NCBI GenBank assembly: GCA_041648665.1
Contig: JBAZOP010000076.1
Span: forward strand, 1 to 13,694
Length of the DNA: 13,694 nucleotides
Direction of reading: 5' to 3'
From: a bacterium
GTDB lineage: Bacteria > UBA10199 > 2-02-FULL-44-16 > JAAZCA01
Positions 1 through 6,781 of this stretch are shown piece by piece. The position numbers and the translations under genes were made by a program. The notes beneath the pieces were generated by a model. It was not told the origin of the DNA and made no database searches. It was given only the letters and a program-made list of their open reading frames with translations. Position 1 is the first letter of the stretch, and every line of letters starts with the position of its first letter.

Positions 1-3
1 TAA

Positions 4-882
4 TCACGGCCTGAGTTCCTCCCATTGATCGATCTCGGAGACCTTTTGGGCAATGTTCAGTATGGCGCGTTCGCCGGAGACCACCTGCTGGACGATTCTT
101 CGGTTTACCATTTCCTTGTTATCCATTACGATCCGCTCCAACAGGTTGTGGCACAGCGCAGTGGTCCGACGCGGGTATCCATCCGAGTATGAATAGATCT
201 CTTCGAAGGCGTCTTCCGTGAACAGGGGAAGTTTCGCCTTATACCCCGCCTCGTGCAAACGAAACAGGATCATCTCTTTCATCTCAGATTGGCTCAAGGG
301 ATTGAGCATGTGCTTGAGGGCGATTCGATCCCAGAAATTTTTGAGACCGACGATCTTCGGAAGCAGCTCCAACTGCGACATGAGCACCAATTGCACCAGC
401 TTGTATTCATTCGTTTCATAGTTCAGAAGCGTCCGGAGGATTTCCAACGAGGGGCGATCCAGCTTTTGGGCCTCGTCGATCAGGATGACGACCGTCTTTT
501 TCTCTTCCGCGTCCAACGCAAGGAGCTTTTTCTCGATGGCATTCAGATGTTCAGCAGCGGAAAAATTCGCGTGGTTGGTCTGGGGGTAAAATATTTCCGC
601 CAGCTTCGCCAAAAATGCTATCTCGGATGAGAAGGTCGGATTAAGTATGATATGAAAAACAAACCCGTCGTCTGCCGATAGGATCTGATAAAGTTTGCGG
701 GAGAGGGTCGTCTTGCCCGTTCCAACATCACCCAGAATTAAATTTAACCCCCTTTTTAACCGCAGTGAGATCATCAACCGATAAAGCGCCGCCTTATGAT
801 CGCTGGACTTGTAAAACAGGGACGGGTCGGGACTCGTCGAAAACGGCTCCTTCTCAAGCCCCAAGATCTTGTAATAACTCAT
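4..882 (-). CDS. ExeA/GspA-like AAA+ ATPase
   Basis: This 292-residue protein is an AAA+ ATPase of the ExeA/GspA type. The start region (MSYYKILGLEKEPFSTSPDP) is the usual opening of the family. Walker A is GDVGTGKTT at residues 51-59, Walker B is VVILIDEAQ at 131-139, and a sensor-2-like GYPRR lies at 235-239. The protein ends after the ATPase and its C-terminal helical lid. The peptidoglycan-binding domain and membrane segment of full-length ExeA are absent, so it is probably cytoplasmic. Relatives work with type II secretion (GspA/GspB) or with polysaccharide/exosortase loci, and the related TniB-like proteins serve transposition. No partner gene is in the window, so the job is open. The ATG at 882 is preceded by a good ribosome site (GGAGGG). 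It is somewhat less GC-rich than the TRAP genes. Confidence 0.85.
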   Translation of the reverse strand: MSYYKILGLEKEPFSTSPDPSLFYKSSDHKAALYRLMISLRLKRGLNLILGDVGTGKTTLSRKLYQILSADDGFVFHIILNPTFSSEIAFLAKLAEIFYPQTNHANFSAAEHLNAIEKKLLALDAEEKKTVVILIDEAQKLDRPSLEILRTLLNYETNEYKLVQLVLMSQLELLPKIVGLKNFWDRIALKHMLNPLSQSEMKEMILFRLHEAGYKAKLPLFTEDAFEEIYSYSDGYPRRTTALCHNLLERIVMDNKEMVNRRIVQQVVSGERAILNIAQKVSEIDQWEELRP

Positions 883-1436
883 TTTACACCCTCCACTCTC
901 GCATATTATTTAACAAAAAGATTGAGGGTAATCCATGCAAAAGGCGTTTGTGGATAATTTAGGCATAGTGTTTTTTGACAGCCGTCACTAATTTTTAGCA
1001 GCCTGTGGTGGGTTTCCACGTCGTTTCAGCCTATTTTATACGTCATTTCCTGTATTTACACCAGTTTTATTTTCAACGACATACACGACCAGCACGATAG
1101 AAGCATAAAGGTGGTGTCTCAATAACCATTTCGGCGACTTTCCTCCTCATAATGAGAGTTCAATTTTAGATCCGATTTTTACCATACTGCAACTTGCCGC
1201 CATCATTGATCAATCAGCCTGGGACCGATCTCATGACTGGCACGGCATATGCATATTCAAGTTGGCAGGGAGACCCAAAATATGATGAGGGGAGTCATAA
1301 CAACCAGACACATTCTCTTTCACCCCATAACGTTGATATCGAGCTGGGGATTCAAAATTTACATCAGGATGCTCGCAAAGTGCCTCGACAACTCCTCGCA
1401 CTATTTCGCAGACTTCTTCATGTTGTAAACTCACAC
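883..1436. other. Long intergenic region, AT-richer, no firm gene
   Basis: About 550 bp lies between the ATPase start and the dctM stop. It is visibly richer in A+T than its neighbours. It must hold the promoter of the ATPase gene: an AT-rich stretch TTAAATAATAT (minus strand, near 904-914) could be the -10, but no convincing -35 is seen. I see no clear Rho-independent terminator for the TRAP operon. A doubtful small ORF (1231-1434, minus) is listed separately. The region could be a decayed insertion, but I recognise no terminal repeats or transposase fragment. Confidence 0.5.
1231..1434 (-). CDS. Doubtful small ORF after dctM
   Basis: A 67-codon open frame starts at a GTG two bases past the dctM stop codon and ends at a TGA. 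The first twenty residues (EEVCEIVRGVVEALCEHP within them) look like an amphipathic helix. The rest has no recognisable motif and uses codons unlike the TRAP genes. There is no clear ribosome site, although reinitiation after dctM would be possible. A longer ATG-started reading overlaps the end of dctM and is less likely. I do not recognise it. It may be a remnant or chance ORF. Confidence 0.15.
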   Translation of the reverse strand: MSLQHEEVCEIVRGVVEALCEHPDVNFESPARYQRYGVKENVSGCYDSPHHILGLPANLNMHMPCQS

Positions 1437-2711
1437 TTATTTTCCGAAGACCCCAGGCAGCCAAAGCGTCAGCTCCGGCAGATAGGTCACTACGATGAGC
1501 GCGATGAGCATCACTATCAGGAAAGGCAGTGTGCTGCGATAGACCTCCGCTATGGGCTTCTTGAACCTGATGCTGGATATGAAGAGGTTGAGGCCCACGG
1601 GTGGCGTGATGTAGCCGATCTCCAGGTTCGTGAGGAAGATGATGCCCAGGTGCAAGGGATCCACGCCGAACTCCCTTGCTATGGGCACGATCAGCGGCAC
1701 GACCACGATCGTGGCCGAGAATATATCCATCAGGCAGCCCACGATCAGGAGGAAGACGTTGAGCACCATCAGGAACATGAGCTTGCTCGTGATGAGGTGC
1801 CTCATCATGTCGATGATCTTCATGGGTATCTGCTCATCGACAAGATAGTTCGTAAGCCCCAGCGCGCATCCCAGTATCACGAGCACGCTGCCGACCAGCA
1901 TCATCGACTGCGCCGCGACCCTCGGTATGTCCCTCTTGATGCTTATGTCGCGGTGTATCAGCGCCTCCACTATCAGCACGTAGACTACCGTGACGGCGGC
2001 CGCCTCGGATGCGGTGAATATGCCGCCGTAGATGCCGCCCAGGATTATCACCGGCAGCGGGATGACCCAGATCGCGCCCCTGAGCGCTTTTATAACTTCC
2101 TCCACGGAGAAAGCCTGGCGGTTAGATTTGTGCTTCAAGCTGGAGTGTATGCTGTAGAGCGAAAGGAGCACGATGATGATCACGCCCGGGACGATGCCGG
2201 CCAGGAAGAGCTCGTCGACGTTGACCTTGGCCACCACCGCGTAGAGTATGAGGGGAAGGCTGGGAGGGAAGAGCAGCCCCAGGCTCCCGCTGGTGGTGAT
2301 GAGCCCCATGGAGAAGCGCTCGGTGTAGCGCTCTTTAATCAGTATCGGGTAGAGCAGCCCGCCGATGGCTATTATCGTTACCCCTGAAGCGCCGTTGAAC
2401 GATGTGAAGAACGCGCACGATATGAGCGCCGCTATCGCCACGCCGCCGGGCATCCAGCCGAAGAGCGCCCTGTAGAGGGCAACGAGCCTCTCGGGCGATT
2501 TGGACTCGGCCAGGAGAAACCCTGAGAACGTGAAGAGCGGTATCGCTATCAGGGTAGGCGCCGAGGCCAGGCGGTACATCTCTATGATCACCGCCTGCGG
2601 GTCCACGCCGGCGGATCCGAAGAGAGTGAGGGCGAGGCCTCCGATCACGACGAACAGCGGCGCGCCGCAGAGCGCAGAGATCAGTATCCCGATGGCGTAG
2701 AGAGCGGTCAC
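1437..2711 (-). CDS. dctM: TRAP transporter large permease (DctM family)
   Basis: The 424-residue protein is the large membrane subunit of a tripartite ATP-independent periplasmic (TRAP) transporter, the part that carries substrate across the inner membrane with Na+ (or H+) symport. It is almost entirely hydrophobic, with about a dozen predicted membrane segments, and its length is normal for DctM (about 425). Family-typical stretches are visible: SFNGASGVTIIAIGGLLYP near residue 110, then a loop with GLLFPPSLPLILYAVVAKV, and near the end a segment with YITPPVGLNLF. The start is a GTG whose last bases form the dctQ stop (GTGA overlap, 4 bp), which implies translational coupling. It is the last gene of the tatT-dctP-dctQ-dctM operon. 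Confidence 0.95.
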   Translation of the reverse strand: MTALYAIGILISALCGAPLFVVIGGLALTLFGSAGVDPQAVIIEMYRLASAPTLIAIPLFTFSGFLLAESKSPERLVALYRALFGWMPGGVAIAALISCAFFTSFNGASGVTIIAIGGLLYPILIKERYTERFSMGLITTSGSLGLLFPPSLPLILYAVVAKVNVDELFLAGIVPGVIIIVLLSLYSIHSSLKHKSNRQAFSVEEVIKALRGAIWVIPLPVIILGGIYGGIFTASEAAAVTVVYVLIVEALIHRDISIKRDIPRVAAQSMMLVGSVLVILGCALGLTNYLVDEQIPMKIIDMMRHLITSKLMFLMVLNVFLLIVGCLMDIFSATIVVVPLIVPIAREFGVDPLHLGIIFLTNLEIGYITPPVGLNLFISSIRFKKPIAEVYRSTLPFLIVMLIALIVVTYLPELTLWLPGVFGK

Positions 2712-3244
2712 TGCCTGCCTCTCCCGGCCACGTATCCGAGCCGGCCTTCCATGACTATGCGCCAGATATCAAGGCCTATCCCGATGGCGTACTCGAGCGA
2801 TATCATCGCGAAACCGAACGGTATGATGGCCTGCACGATCCACGCAGGCATGCCGGGGAAGAGCTCGGACGCTGACTGCCATTCGCTGAGCACGAAAAAG
2901 TAGGAGGCGCGGGCGAGGAGGAAGGATATGAAGCACGCCAGGGCGTCTATGCCTATCCTCACGGAGTTCCTGGCTATGCGCGGGATGACGCGCATCAGCG
3001 CGTCGATGGCAATGTGTTCGCGGTTGCGCGTGGCGAGCATCGCCCCGAAAAAAGCCACCCACAGCACCATGTTCCGCGATGCGACATCCGCCCATGCGAT
3101 CCCGCTGTCGAAGAAGTTCCTCAGGATGACCTGCGTCGCCACGAGAGACATCATGGCGATGAGCATCACCACCACGAGGGCCTCGATGACCCTCGCAAAC
3201 GCGAGATCTATGAATTTAAAGAATTTGAGAAGCGCGTCGGCCAT
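2708..3244 (-). CDS. dctQ: TRAP transporter small permease (DctQ family)
   Basis: This 178-residue integral membrane protein is the small permease subunit of the TRAP transporter, which pairs with DctM. Four membrane segments are visible (roughly residues 18-40, 53-72, 92-118 and 132-160). The loop between the first two carries the family pattern RNFFDSGIAWADVASRNMV, followed by ATRNREHIAID. The ATG start follows an AGGA ribosome site, 18 bp after the dctP stop, and the gene ends inside the GTG start of dctM. Position and topology together make the call safe although DctQ sequences are poorly conserved. Confidence 0.93.
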   Translation of the reverse strand: MADALLKFFKFIDLAFARVIEALVVVMLIAMMSLVATQVILRNFFDSGIAWADVASRNMVLWVAFFGAMLATRNREHIAIDALMRVIPRIARNSVRIGIDALACFISFLLARASYFFVLSEWQSASELFPGMPAWIVQAIIPFGFAMISLEYAIGIGLDIWRIVMEGRLGYVAGRGRQ

Positions 3245-3262
3245 GGAGATCCTTTGCCCGCG

Positions 3263-4261
3263 TCAGTTGCCGGCCCTCTTCGCCTCGACCGCTGCGACCG
3301 CGTCGTTGAGCAGCTCCTGCGTGTAAAGCTTGCCCACGAGCTTCGACCAGATCTCCTTGCTCGTCGTCTTTATTCCCTCCATCTCCTCGGCGGAAACGCT
3401 AACCTTCTTGAGCCCGGCCTCCGTAAGAGTGGAGTACGACTTGTCATTGTCGGCCCTTATCGCCTCCACGAGTTTGCGGGCGTATTTCTTGCCCGTGGAC
3501 TTGAGGACCTCCCTGTCCGCAGGGGGGAGCGCCGAGAAGGCCGCCTTGGTCATCACGATCCCTCCCGTGGAATCGGCCAGTTTGAGATCCGTGATGTATT
3601 TGGTCTGAGTGAACCACTGGAGCGCTATCGCACCCAAGGGCGGGGCATAGACCGCGTCGATGAGTTTGGTCTGGAGGGAAGTCATAACATCGGTGATCGG
3701 CAACGGAATCGGCACCACCTGGAATGCCGCGTACATGGCCCCGACCAGCTGATCCCCCTCCCACGCCCACATCTTCATGCCCTTTAAATCCGCACGCCCT
3801 GCCACAGGCTTGTTGGAGAATATGTTCACGAATCCAGTCTCGGCCGGGCCCAGGACCACGAATCCCTTCTGCTCGAACCCGGGCTCGATCTTGGGCCATA
3901 TCTTCTCAGCCACGGCATCCGCCTCAGCATAGTTCTGGACGAGCATCGGCAGCTCGAGCACGCGCACATTGGGGTTGATGATGCCGAGGCCCAAGCCCGT
4001 GAATCCGGCCGCGTGCACCTGGCCTATGCGCATCTTGCGGATCACGTCGTTCTCGTCTCCGAGCACGCCGCCCGCGTATATCTTCAGCCCGACCCTCCCC
4101 TGGGTTTTCTCCCGAAGTTCCTTGTCCCAGGCGGTCATGACCTTATGCCAGGTAGAACCTTCCGGCGCGAGGATGGCGATCTTGATCTCATTGATGGCAT
4201 GGGCGCTGCTCGATACGAGCATGAACATCATGACCATCGCCAGAACCGTGATGCGCTTCAT
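3263..4261 (-). CDS. dctP: TRAP transporter periplasmic substrate-binding protein (DctP family)
   Basis: The 332-residue protein is the periplasmic solute receptor that captures ligand and hands it to DctQM. Residues 1-22 form a Sec signal peptide ending SSSAHA, with probable cleavage before INEIKI. Family patterns follow: a TWHKVMTAWDKELREKTQGR segment at 37-56, the YAGGVLGDENDVIRKMRIGQ block at 62-81, and NPNVRVLELPML at 97-108. In most DctP proteins the segment after DLKGLK holds an Arg (as in KIR/KMR) that salt-bridges the substrate carboxylate. Here the segment reads GMKMWAWEGD (161-170), with Trp165 in that place. This suggests a ligand other than a simple C4 acid, in line with TatT-associated receptors. 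The gene starts 13 bp after tatT. Confidence 0.93.
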   Translation of the reverse strand: MKRITVLAMVMMFMLVSSSAHAINEIKIAILAPEGSTWHKVMTAWDKELREKTQGRVGLKIYAGGVLGDENDVIRKMRIGQVHAAGFTGLGLGIINPNVRVLELPMLVQNYAEADAVAEKIWPKIEPGFEQKGFVVLGPAETGFVNIFSNKPVAGRADLKGMKMWAWEGDQLVGAMYAAFQVVPIPLPITDVMTSLQTKLIDAVYAPPLGAIALQWFTQTKYITDLKLADSTGGIVMTKAAFSALPPADREVLKSTGKKYARKLVEAIRADNDKSYSTLTEAGLKKVSVSAEEMEGIKTTSKEIWSKLVGKLYTQELLNDAVAAVEAKRAGN

Positions 4262-4274
4262 AAATCCTCCTTAA

Positions 4275-5174
4275 TCAAAACAACTCTTTTTCCTTTTTGA
4301 GCAAAAGCTCCGCCCTCATGATGGCCAGCTTGTTGGAGAGGGCCTGCTCAGGCAGGGACGCCGGATCGGCAGACTTCACATCCGCTAGCTCCCTGCGGAA
4401 GAGCGCCGGGTCATTGAGCTGCCTTGCGTAGAACTGGGCGTAGAGCACCCTTGTCATGAGGTAATTGGGGTCCGCGCCCATCGCCACCGCGAACTCCTGC
4501 TGCGCGAGCGCCATGTCGCCGCCGAGCATCGCGGGACGCGTGCAGGCGAGCACCCCTTTGAACGCGTGCGCAGAGCCAAAGTAAAAGTTCGGGTCGAGCT
4601 CGATCACGCGGTCTATCATGACCTGGATCTTCGGGATTGCGACCACGGCCGTGGGATCGTCGCGATTCAGGTTGATCCAGTTCGCCCAGTTGAACGCGGT
4701 CCAGAAGAGCGCATCGATGCGTTTCCTGCCCAGGCCATTCACAGCCTTTTCAAACGCCGGGAACGGGGCGTTCATGGCATTCCTCATGCCTGAGTCCGAC
4801 GAGAGCGACTCGATGCCATAGTCGCGTCCCCTCTGATAGAACAGCTTCGCCCTCTCGATTGCCTTTGCGTGCGCGGGATCGCCCTCCTTGGATGAGAGGA
4901 TCTCGAGCTCCACGAATCCGAACGCGAAGCTGCCGTACGCCTTGGACAATATCGCCAATATCTTCGAATCTTTCGGGTTTCCGAACCTCAAGACCTCGAG
5001 CGTCTTGATCAGCGGCAACATGGACTCGCGCGCAAACTCGACGTCCTGCTCGCCTTCCACCGCGACCATGCCGTCGGTGGAGATACCGCCGATCACGCCC
5101 GTGGTGAGCTTCTTCATGCCGCAACCCGTGGAGGCCAGGGCAAAAAGGCACGCCATGACGATCAATTTCTTCAT
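4275..5174 (-). CDS. tatT: TRAP-associated lipoprotein, TatT family
   Basis: The 299-residue protein begins with a lipoprotein signal (MKKLIVMACLFALASTGC, lipidated Cys18). The mature part is helical with repeat-like pairs of helices, for example DSKILAILSKAYGSFAFGF (69-87) and KAIERAKLFYQRGRDYG (104-120). Its place directly upstream of dctP and its length match the TatT component described in Treponema pallidum (Tp0956), a TPR-containing trimer that binds the TRAP receptor TatP. The inferred role is docking and ligand handling at a membrane surface, possibly for hydrophobic ligands. It is the first gene of the operon. The ATG at 5174 lacks a clear Shine-Dalgarno sequence (preceding bases GTTACCCCACGAC), so translation may be weak or controlled by the leader. 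Confidence 0.87.
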   Translation of the reverse strand: MKKLIVMACLFALASTGCGMKKLTTGVIGGISTDGMVAVEGEQDVEFARESMLPLIKTLEVLRFGNPKDSKILAILSKAYGSFAFGFVELEILSSKEGDPAHAKAIERAKLFYQRGRDYGIESLSSDSGMRNAMNAPFPAFEKAVNGLGRKRIDALFWTAFNWANWINLNRDDPTAVVAIPKIQVMIDRVIELDPNFYFGSAHAFKGVLACTRPAMLGGDMALAQQEFAVAMGADPNYLMTRVLYAQFYARQLNDPALFRRELADVKSADPASLPEQALSNKLAIMRAELLLKKEKELF

Positions 5175-5220
5175 GTCGTGGGGTAACTATCAGCAGGGAA
5201 AAGCGAAATCAACAATAAGA

Positions 5221-5340
5221 TTGGGACCTTGTGACGCACCGCGCCACGGCTCCGGATCCCGTTCGGGCCAGGTTCATAACAAACAAGGCGGCTTCGGGTC
5301 CTGTCGCCGGGCTCACCCCCATTTGCGACCTTCCAATAGA
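5221..5340 (-). promoter_or_regulatory. Candidate structured leader upstream of tatT
   Basis: The 235 bp upstream of tatT hold no good protein gene, but 5221-5340 is rich in short inverted repeats. CCTTGT (5227-5232) pairs with ACAAGG (5283-5288), GGCG (5287-5290) with CGCC (5305-5308), and CCCGTTCGGG (5258-5267) is a tight hairpin. An AT-rich stretch at 5343-5354 could act as the -10 on either strand. A structured 5' leader of the TRAP mRNA or a small RNA is possible. It does not fit a tRNA, the signal recognition particle RNA, or a riboswitch that I know. The strand is inferred from the downstream operon. Confidence 0.3.
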
Positions 5341-5347
5341 GCTTTAA

Positions 5348-5353
5348 TATAAT
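5348..5353 (+). promoter_or_regulatory. Possible -10 element TATAAT
   Basis: A consensus TATAAT lies in the AT-rich stretch between the TRAP and toxin-antitoxin operons. No good -35 is found 16-18 bp upstream; TTGCGA at 5323-5328 is 19 bp away. Read on the other strand the same stretch gives TATTAT/TATATT, which could serve tatT. Direction is uncertain. Confidence 0.25.
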
Positions 5354-5361
5354 ACTGAAGT

Positions 5362-5388
5362 GCAGCAGCGTGGGTACCGCGCTGCTGC
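5362..5388. repeat. Perfect 9-bp inverted repeat (hairpin)
   Basis: GCAGCAGCG (5362-5370) and CGCTGCTGC (5380-5388) are perfect reverse complements around a 9-base loop that itself contains GGTACC. There is no T-run on either side, so it is not a standard terminator. It lies where a -35 region for tatT would fall and at the 5' end of any transcript from the + strand TATAAT. It may be a protein-binding site or a stabilising hairpin. Confidence 0.5.
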
Positions 5389-5422
5389 CGGCATCGCCTC
5401 GATGGATCACCGAATACTATAC

Positions 5423-5476
5423 ATTAACCCAAATTCATATGGTTAATATACATTAACTTGAATCTAAAAGGTTAAT
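5423..5476. promoter_or_regulatory. Tandem palindromic operator of the toxin-antitoxin operon
   Basis: Two copies of ATTAAC-N13-GTTAAT lie side by side: half-sites at 5423-5428 and 5442-5447, then 5452-5457 and 5471-5476. The copies are exactly 29 bp apart, and the inner half-sites form a further palindrome (GTTAAT-ATAC-ATTAAC). The AT-rich centre (TATACAT type) probably contains the promoter of the downstream antitoxin gene, whose start is 16 bp past the last half-site. Paired palindromes over the promoter are the usual layout for autorepression by a toxin-antitoxin complex, and the antitoxin here has an HTH domain. Confidence 0.7.
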
Positions 5477-5492
5477 ATGGCACCATGAAGAC

Positions 5493-5741
5493 ATGAAGAG
5501 ATACATCACCACAGCACAGGCCGCGAAAATCCTGGGCATCAGCACGGTCGCGGTATTCAAGAAGATCAAGAACAAGACACTGCCGGCGCAGAAGATCGGG
5601 CGGAACTACGCTATCGATCCGGCGGCCCTTGGCCTCAAGGCCGACAGGGTTGGAAAAGATACGAAGAAGCGGATCGAAAAGGCAGTGAAGAGGGTCGTGC
5701 GCGATTATGGCGAGACGCTCAAGAAGCTCGGGAAGGAATGA
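5493..5741 (+). CDS. HTH-type antitoxin paired with a Doc toxin
   Basis: The 82-residue protein has an N-terminal helix-turn-helix of the excisionase/MerR-like kind (YITTAQAAKILGISTVAVFK at residues 4-23, then a short wing ending KIGRNYAID). A basic, helical C-terminal tail follows (KRIEKAVKRVVRDYGETLKK). By position this tail should be the part that wraps and neutralises the toxin, with the HTH binding the operator at 5423-5476. It differs from the Phd antitoxin of phage P1, which has a Phd/YefM fold. The gene overlaps the toxin by 4 bp (ATGA), the normal order for type II pairs. An upstream ATG at 5485 runs into a stop after three codons, so the ATG at 5493 is the start. The ribosome site is weak. 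Confidence 0.8.
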   Translation: MKRYITTAQAAKILGISTVAVFKKIKNKTLPAQKIGRNYAIDPAALGLKADRVGKDTKKRIEKAVKRVVRDYGETLKKLGKE

Positions 5742-6157
5742 TGCACATACTGTCAGTGAGAGAAGTGAAGGAGATCGCGTTCGAGCTCGCGCGTGAAGCT
5801 ATGAGCTGGGACGAACCGATACCTGATTTTGACACGAGATTCCCGGAGAAGCTCGAGAGCTGTCTCGCCACCCCGTTCCAGACATTCGACAAGAAGCATT
5901 TGTACCGGGGACTTGCCGAGAAGGCCGCGGTCCTCTTCTATCTCATGATCAAGAATCACCCATTCACGAACGGCAACAAGCGGATTGCAGTGACAACGCT
6001 GCTCGTCTTCCTTGCGCTCAACGGCAAGTGGGTGGAGGTGACTAACCAGGAGCTATACAACTTCTCCGTGTGGGTCGCGTCCAGTCCACCGCAGGTCATG
6101 GAACAGACCGTTGCAGCAGTTCAAGAGTTCGTCTCGAAGAATCTGAAGGATTACTGA
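5738..6157 (+). CDS. doc: Death-on-curing (Doc) family toxin, Fic fold
   Basis: The 139-residue protein is the size of phage P1 Doc (126). It carries the Doc form of the Fic motif, HPFTNGNKR at residues 74-82, in which Lys81 replaces the second Gly of AMP-transferring Fic proteins (HPFxxGNGR). P1 Doc uses this site as a kinase that phosphorylates EF-Tu and stops translation. The same activity here is inferred from the motif. Catalytic His74, the Asn80 and the basic Lys81-Arg82 pair are all present, so the toxin looks intact. The region before the motif (YRGLAEKAAVLFYLMIKNH) matches the family helix. It begins inside the antitoxin stop codon, and a second ATG follows at once (5741), so either could be used. 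Confidence 0.9.
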   Translation: MMHILSVREVKEIAFELAREAMSWDEPIPDFDTRFPEKLESCLATPFQTFDKKHLYRGLAEKAAVLFYLMIKNHPFTNGNKRIAVTTLLVFLALNGKWVEVTNQELYNFSVWVASSPPQVMEQTVAAVQEFVSKNLKDY

Positions 6158-6197
6158 CCCGAAATCGATCGACAGGACCCGAAGCCAACTCAAAAGG

Positions 6198-6758
6198 TTA
6201 TTTTTTCCTGGAACACTCCATGGTCAGATTCAAGAGGAAGATCCCTTTGGCGCTGATGTAGGCCGGGTCTGCAGACTGGATCTTGCATGCGAACTCACCC
6301 TGCGGCCCCAATTTCGTCGCAGCCAGTTCAAACGCATTCTTTTTACACGTCTCCCAGTCTTTTTTTATCCTGGCGTCTTGGGCGTCATCGAGCTTGATCT
6401 CGATCTCCCCATCGGGATTCGACTGCAGTCCAACCAGAATGCGGCCCAGATACTTCGTGAAGCTCCCGAAATTGACGGAACACTTATAGATCACCTTGTC
6501 GATATCGAATGTGTCATTTGCGCTTGTCGATTGTGGGACCGAGCTTGCCTGGGCGGAAGCGCTTGCAGACATCTCCGCGCCTTTGCATTCCATCGAATAA
6601 TAGTCGGCCCTTACGTTGCCGCTGTAATAAGAGAGCTCACAGGTATAATCCTTGAGCTGGGCCGGCACCTGATTCTCTTTAAAGTACCGCAGTTCATCCA
6701 CGCATCTGGAGAGATGCTTGGAATAACACTCTCTCGAAACCGACTTTGTCTCTGACAT
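6198..6758 (-). CDS. Cysteine-rich protein of unknown function
   Basis: I do not recognise this 186-residue protein. It holds eight Cys (11, 19, 40, 58, 93, 138, 158, 182). The two ends resemble each other: C19-x20-C40-x17-C58 and C138-x19-C158-x23-C182, with MEC at both the end of the first unit and the end of the second, which suggests an internal duplication. A Ser/Ala/Gln-rich linker lies at about 63-80. No signal peptide or membrane segment is visible, which is odd for a protein that looks fit for disulfides. An AGGA ribosome site precedes the ATG. It starts 23 bp after the M15 peptidase gene and is probably co-transcribed with it. It converges on the toxin gene 40 bp away. Confidence 0.7.
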   Translation of the reverse strand: MSETKSVSRECYSKHLSRCVDELRYFKENQVPAQLKDYTCELSYYSGNVRADYYSMECKGAEMSASASAQASSVPQSTSANDTFDIDKVIYKCSVNFGSFTKYLGRILVGLQSNPDGEIEIKLDDAQDARIKKDWETCKKNAFELAATKLGPQGEFACKIQSADPAYISAKGIFLLNLTMECSRKK

Positions 6759-6781
6759 GAATTATCCTTTCTTTGGAGCGG

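Noticed and set aside
975..1003. TTGACA at 975-980 as a + strand promoter
   Set aside because: No -10 at the proper distance and no + strand gene downstream.
1194..2387. 397-codon + strand ORF opposite dctM
   Set aside because: It is a shadow of dctM: low-complexity His/Asp/Arg-rich sequence from GC-rich codon reversal, with no domain.
5221..5330. Possible tRNA (the translated GDRTR pattern often marks a reversed tRNA)
   Set aside because: No TTCRANN T-loop, no matching acceptor stem 70 bases away and no anticodon arm on either strand.
5362..5390. T-box-like string GGTACCGCG on the + strand
   Set aside because: The bases are part of a perfect hairpin, the rest of a T-box leader (stem I, specifier, terminator) is absent, and the downstream genes are a toxin-antitoxin pair.
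5171..5410. 79-codon minus-strand ORF upstream of tatT, whose stop overlaps the tatT start (ATGA)
   Set aside because: Residue pattern (GGEPGDRTRS...) looks like translation of structured RNA or non-coding DNA, it starts at a GTG without ribosome site, and it crosses the inverted repeats. Coupling to tatT is not excluded but not supported.
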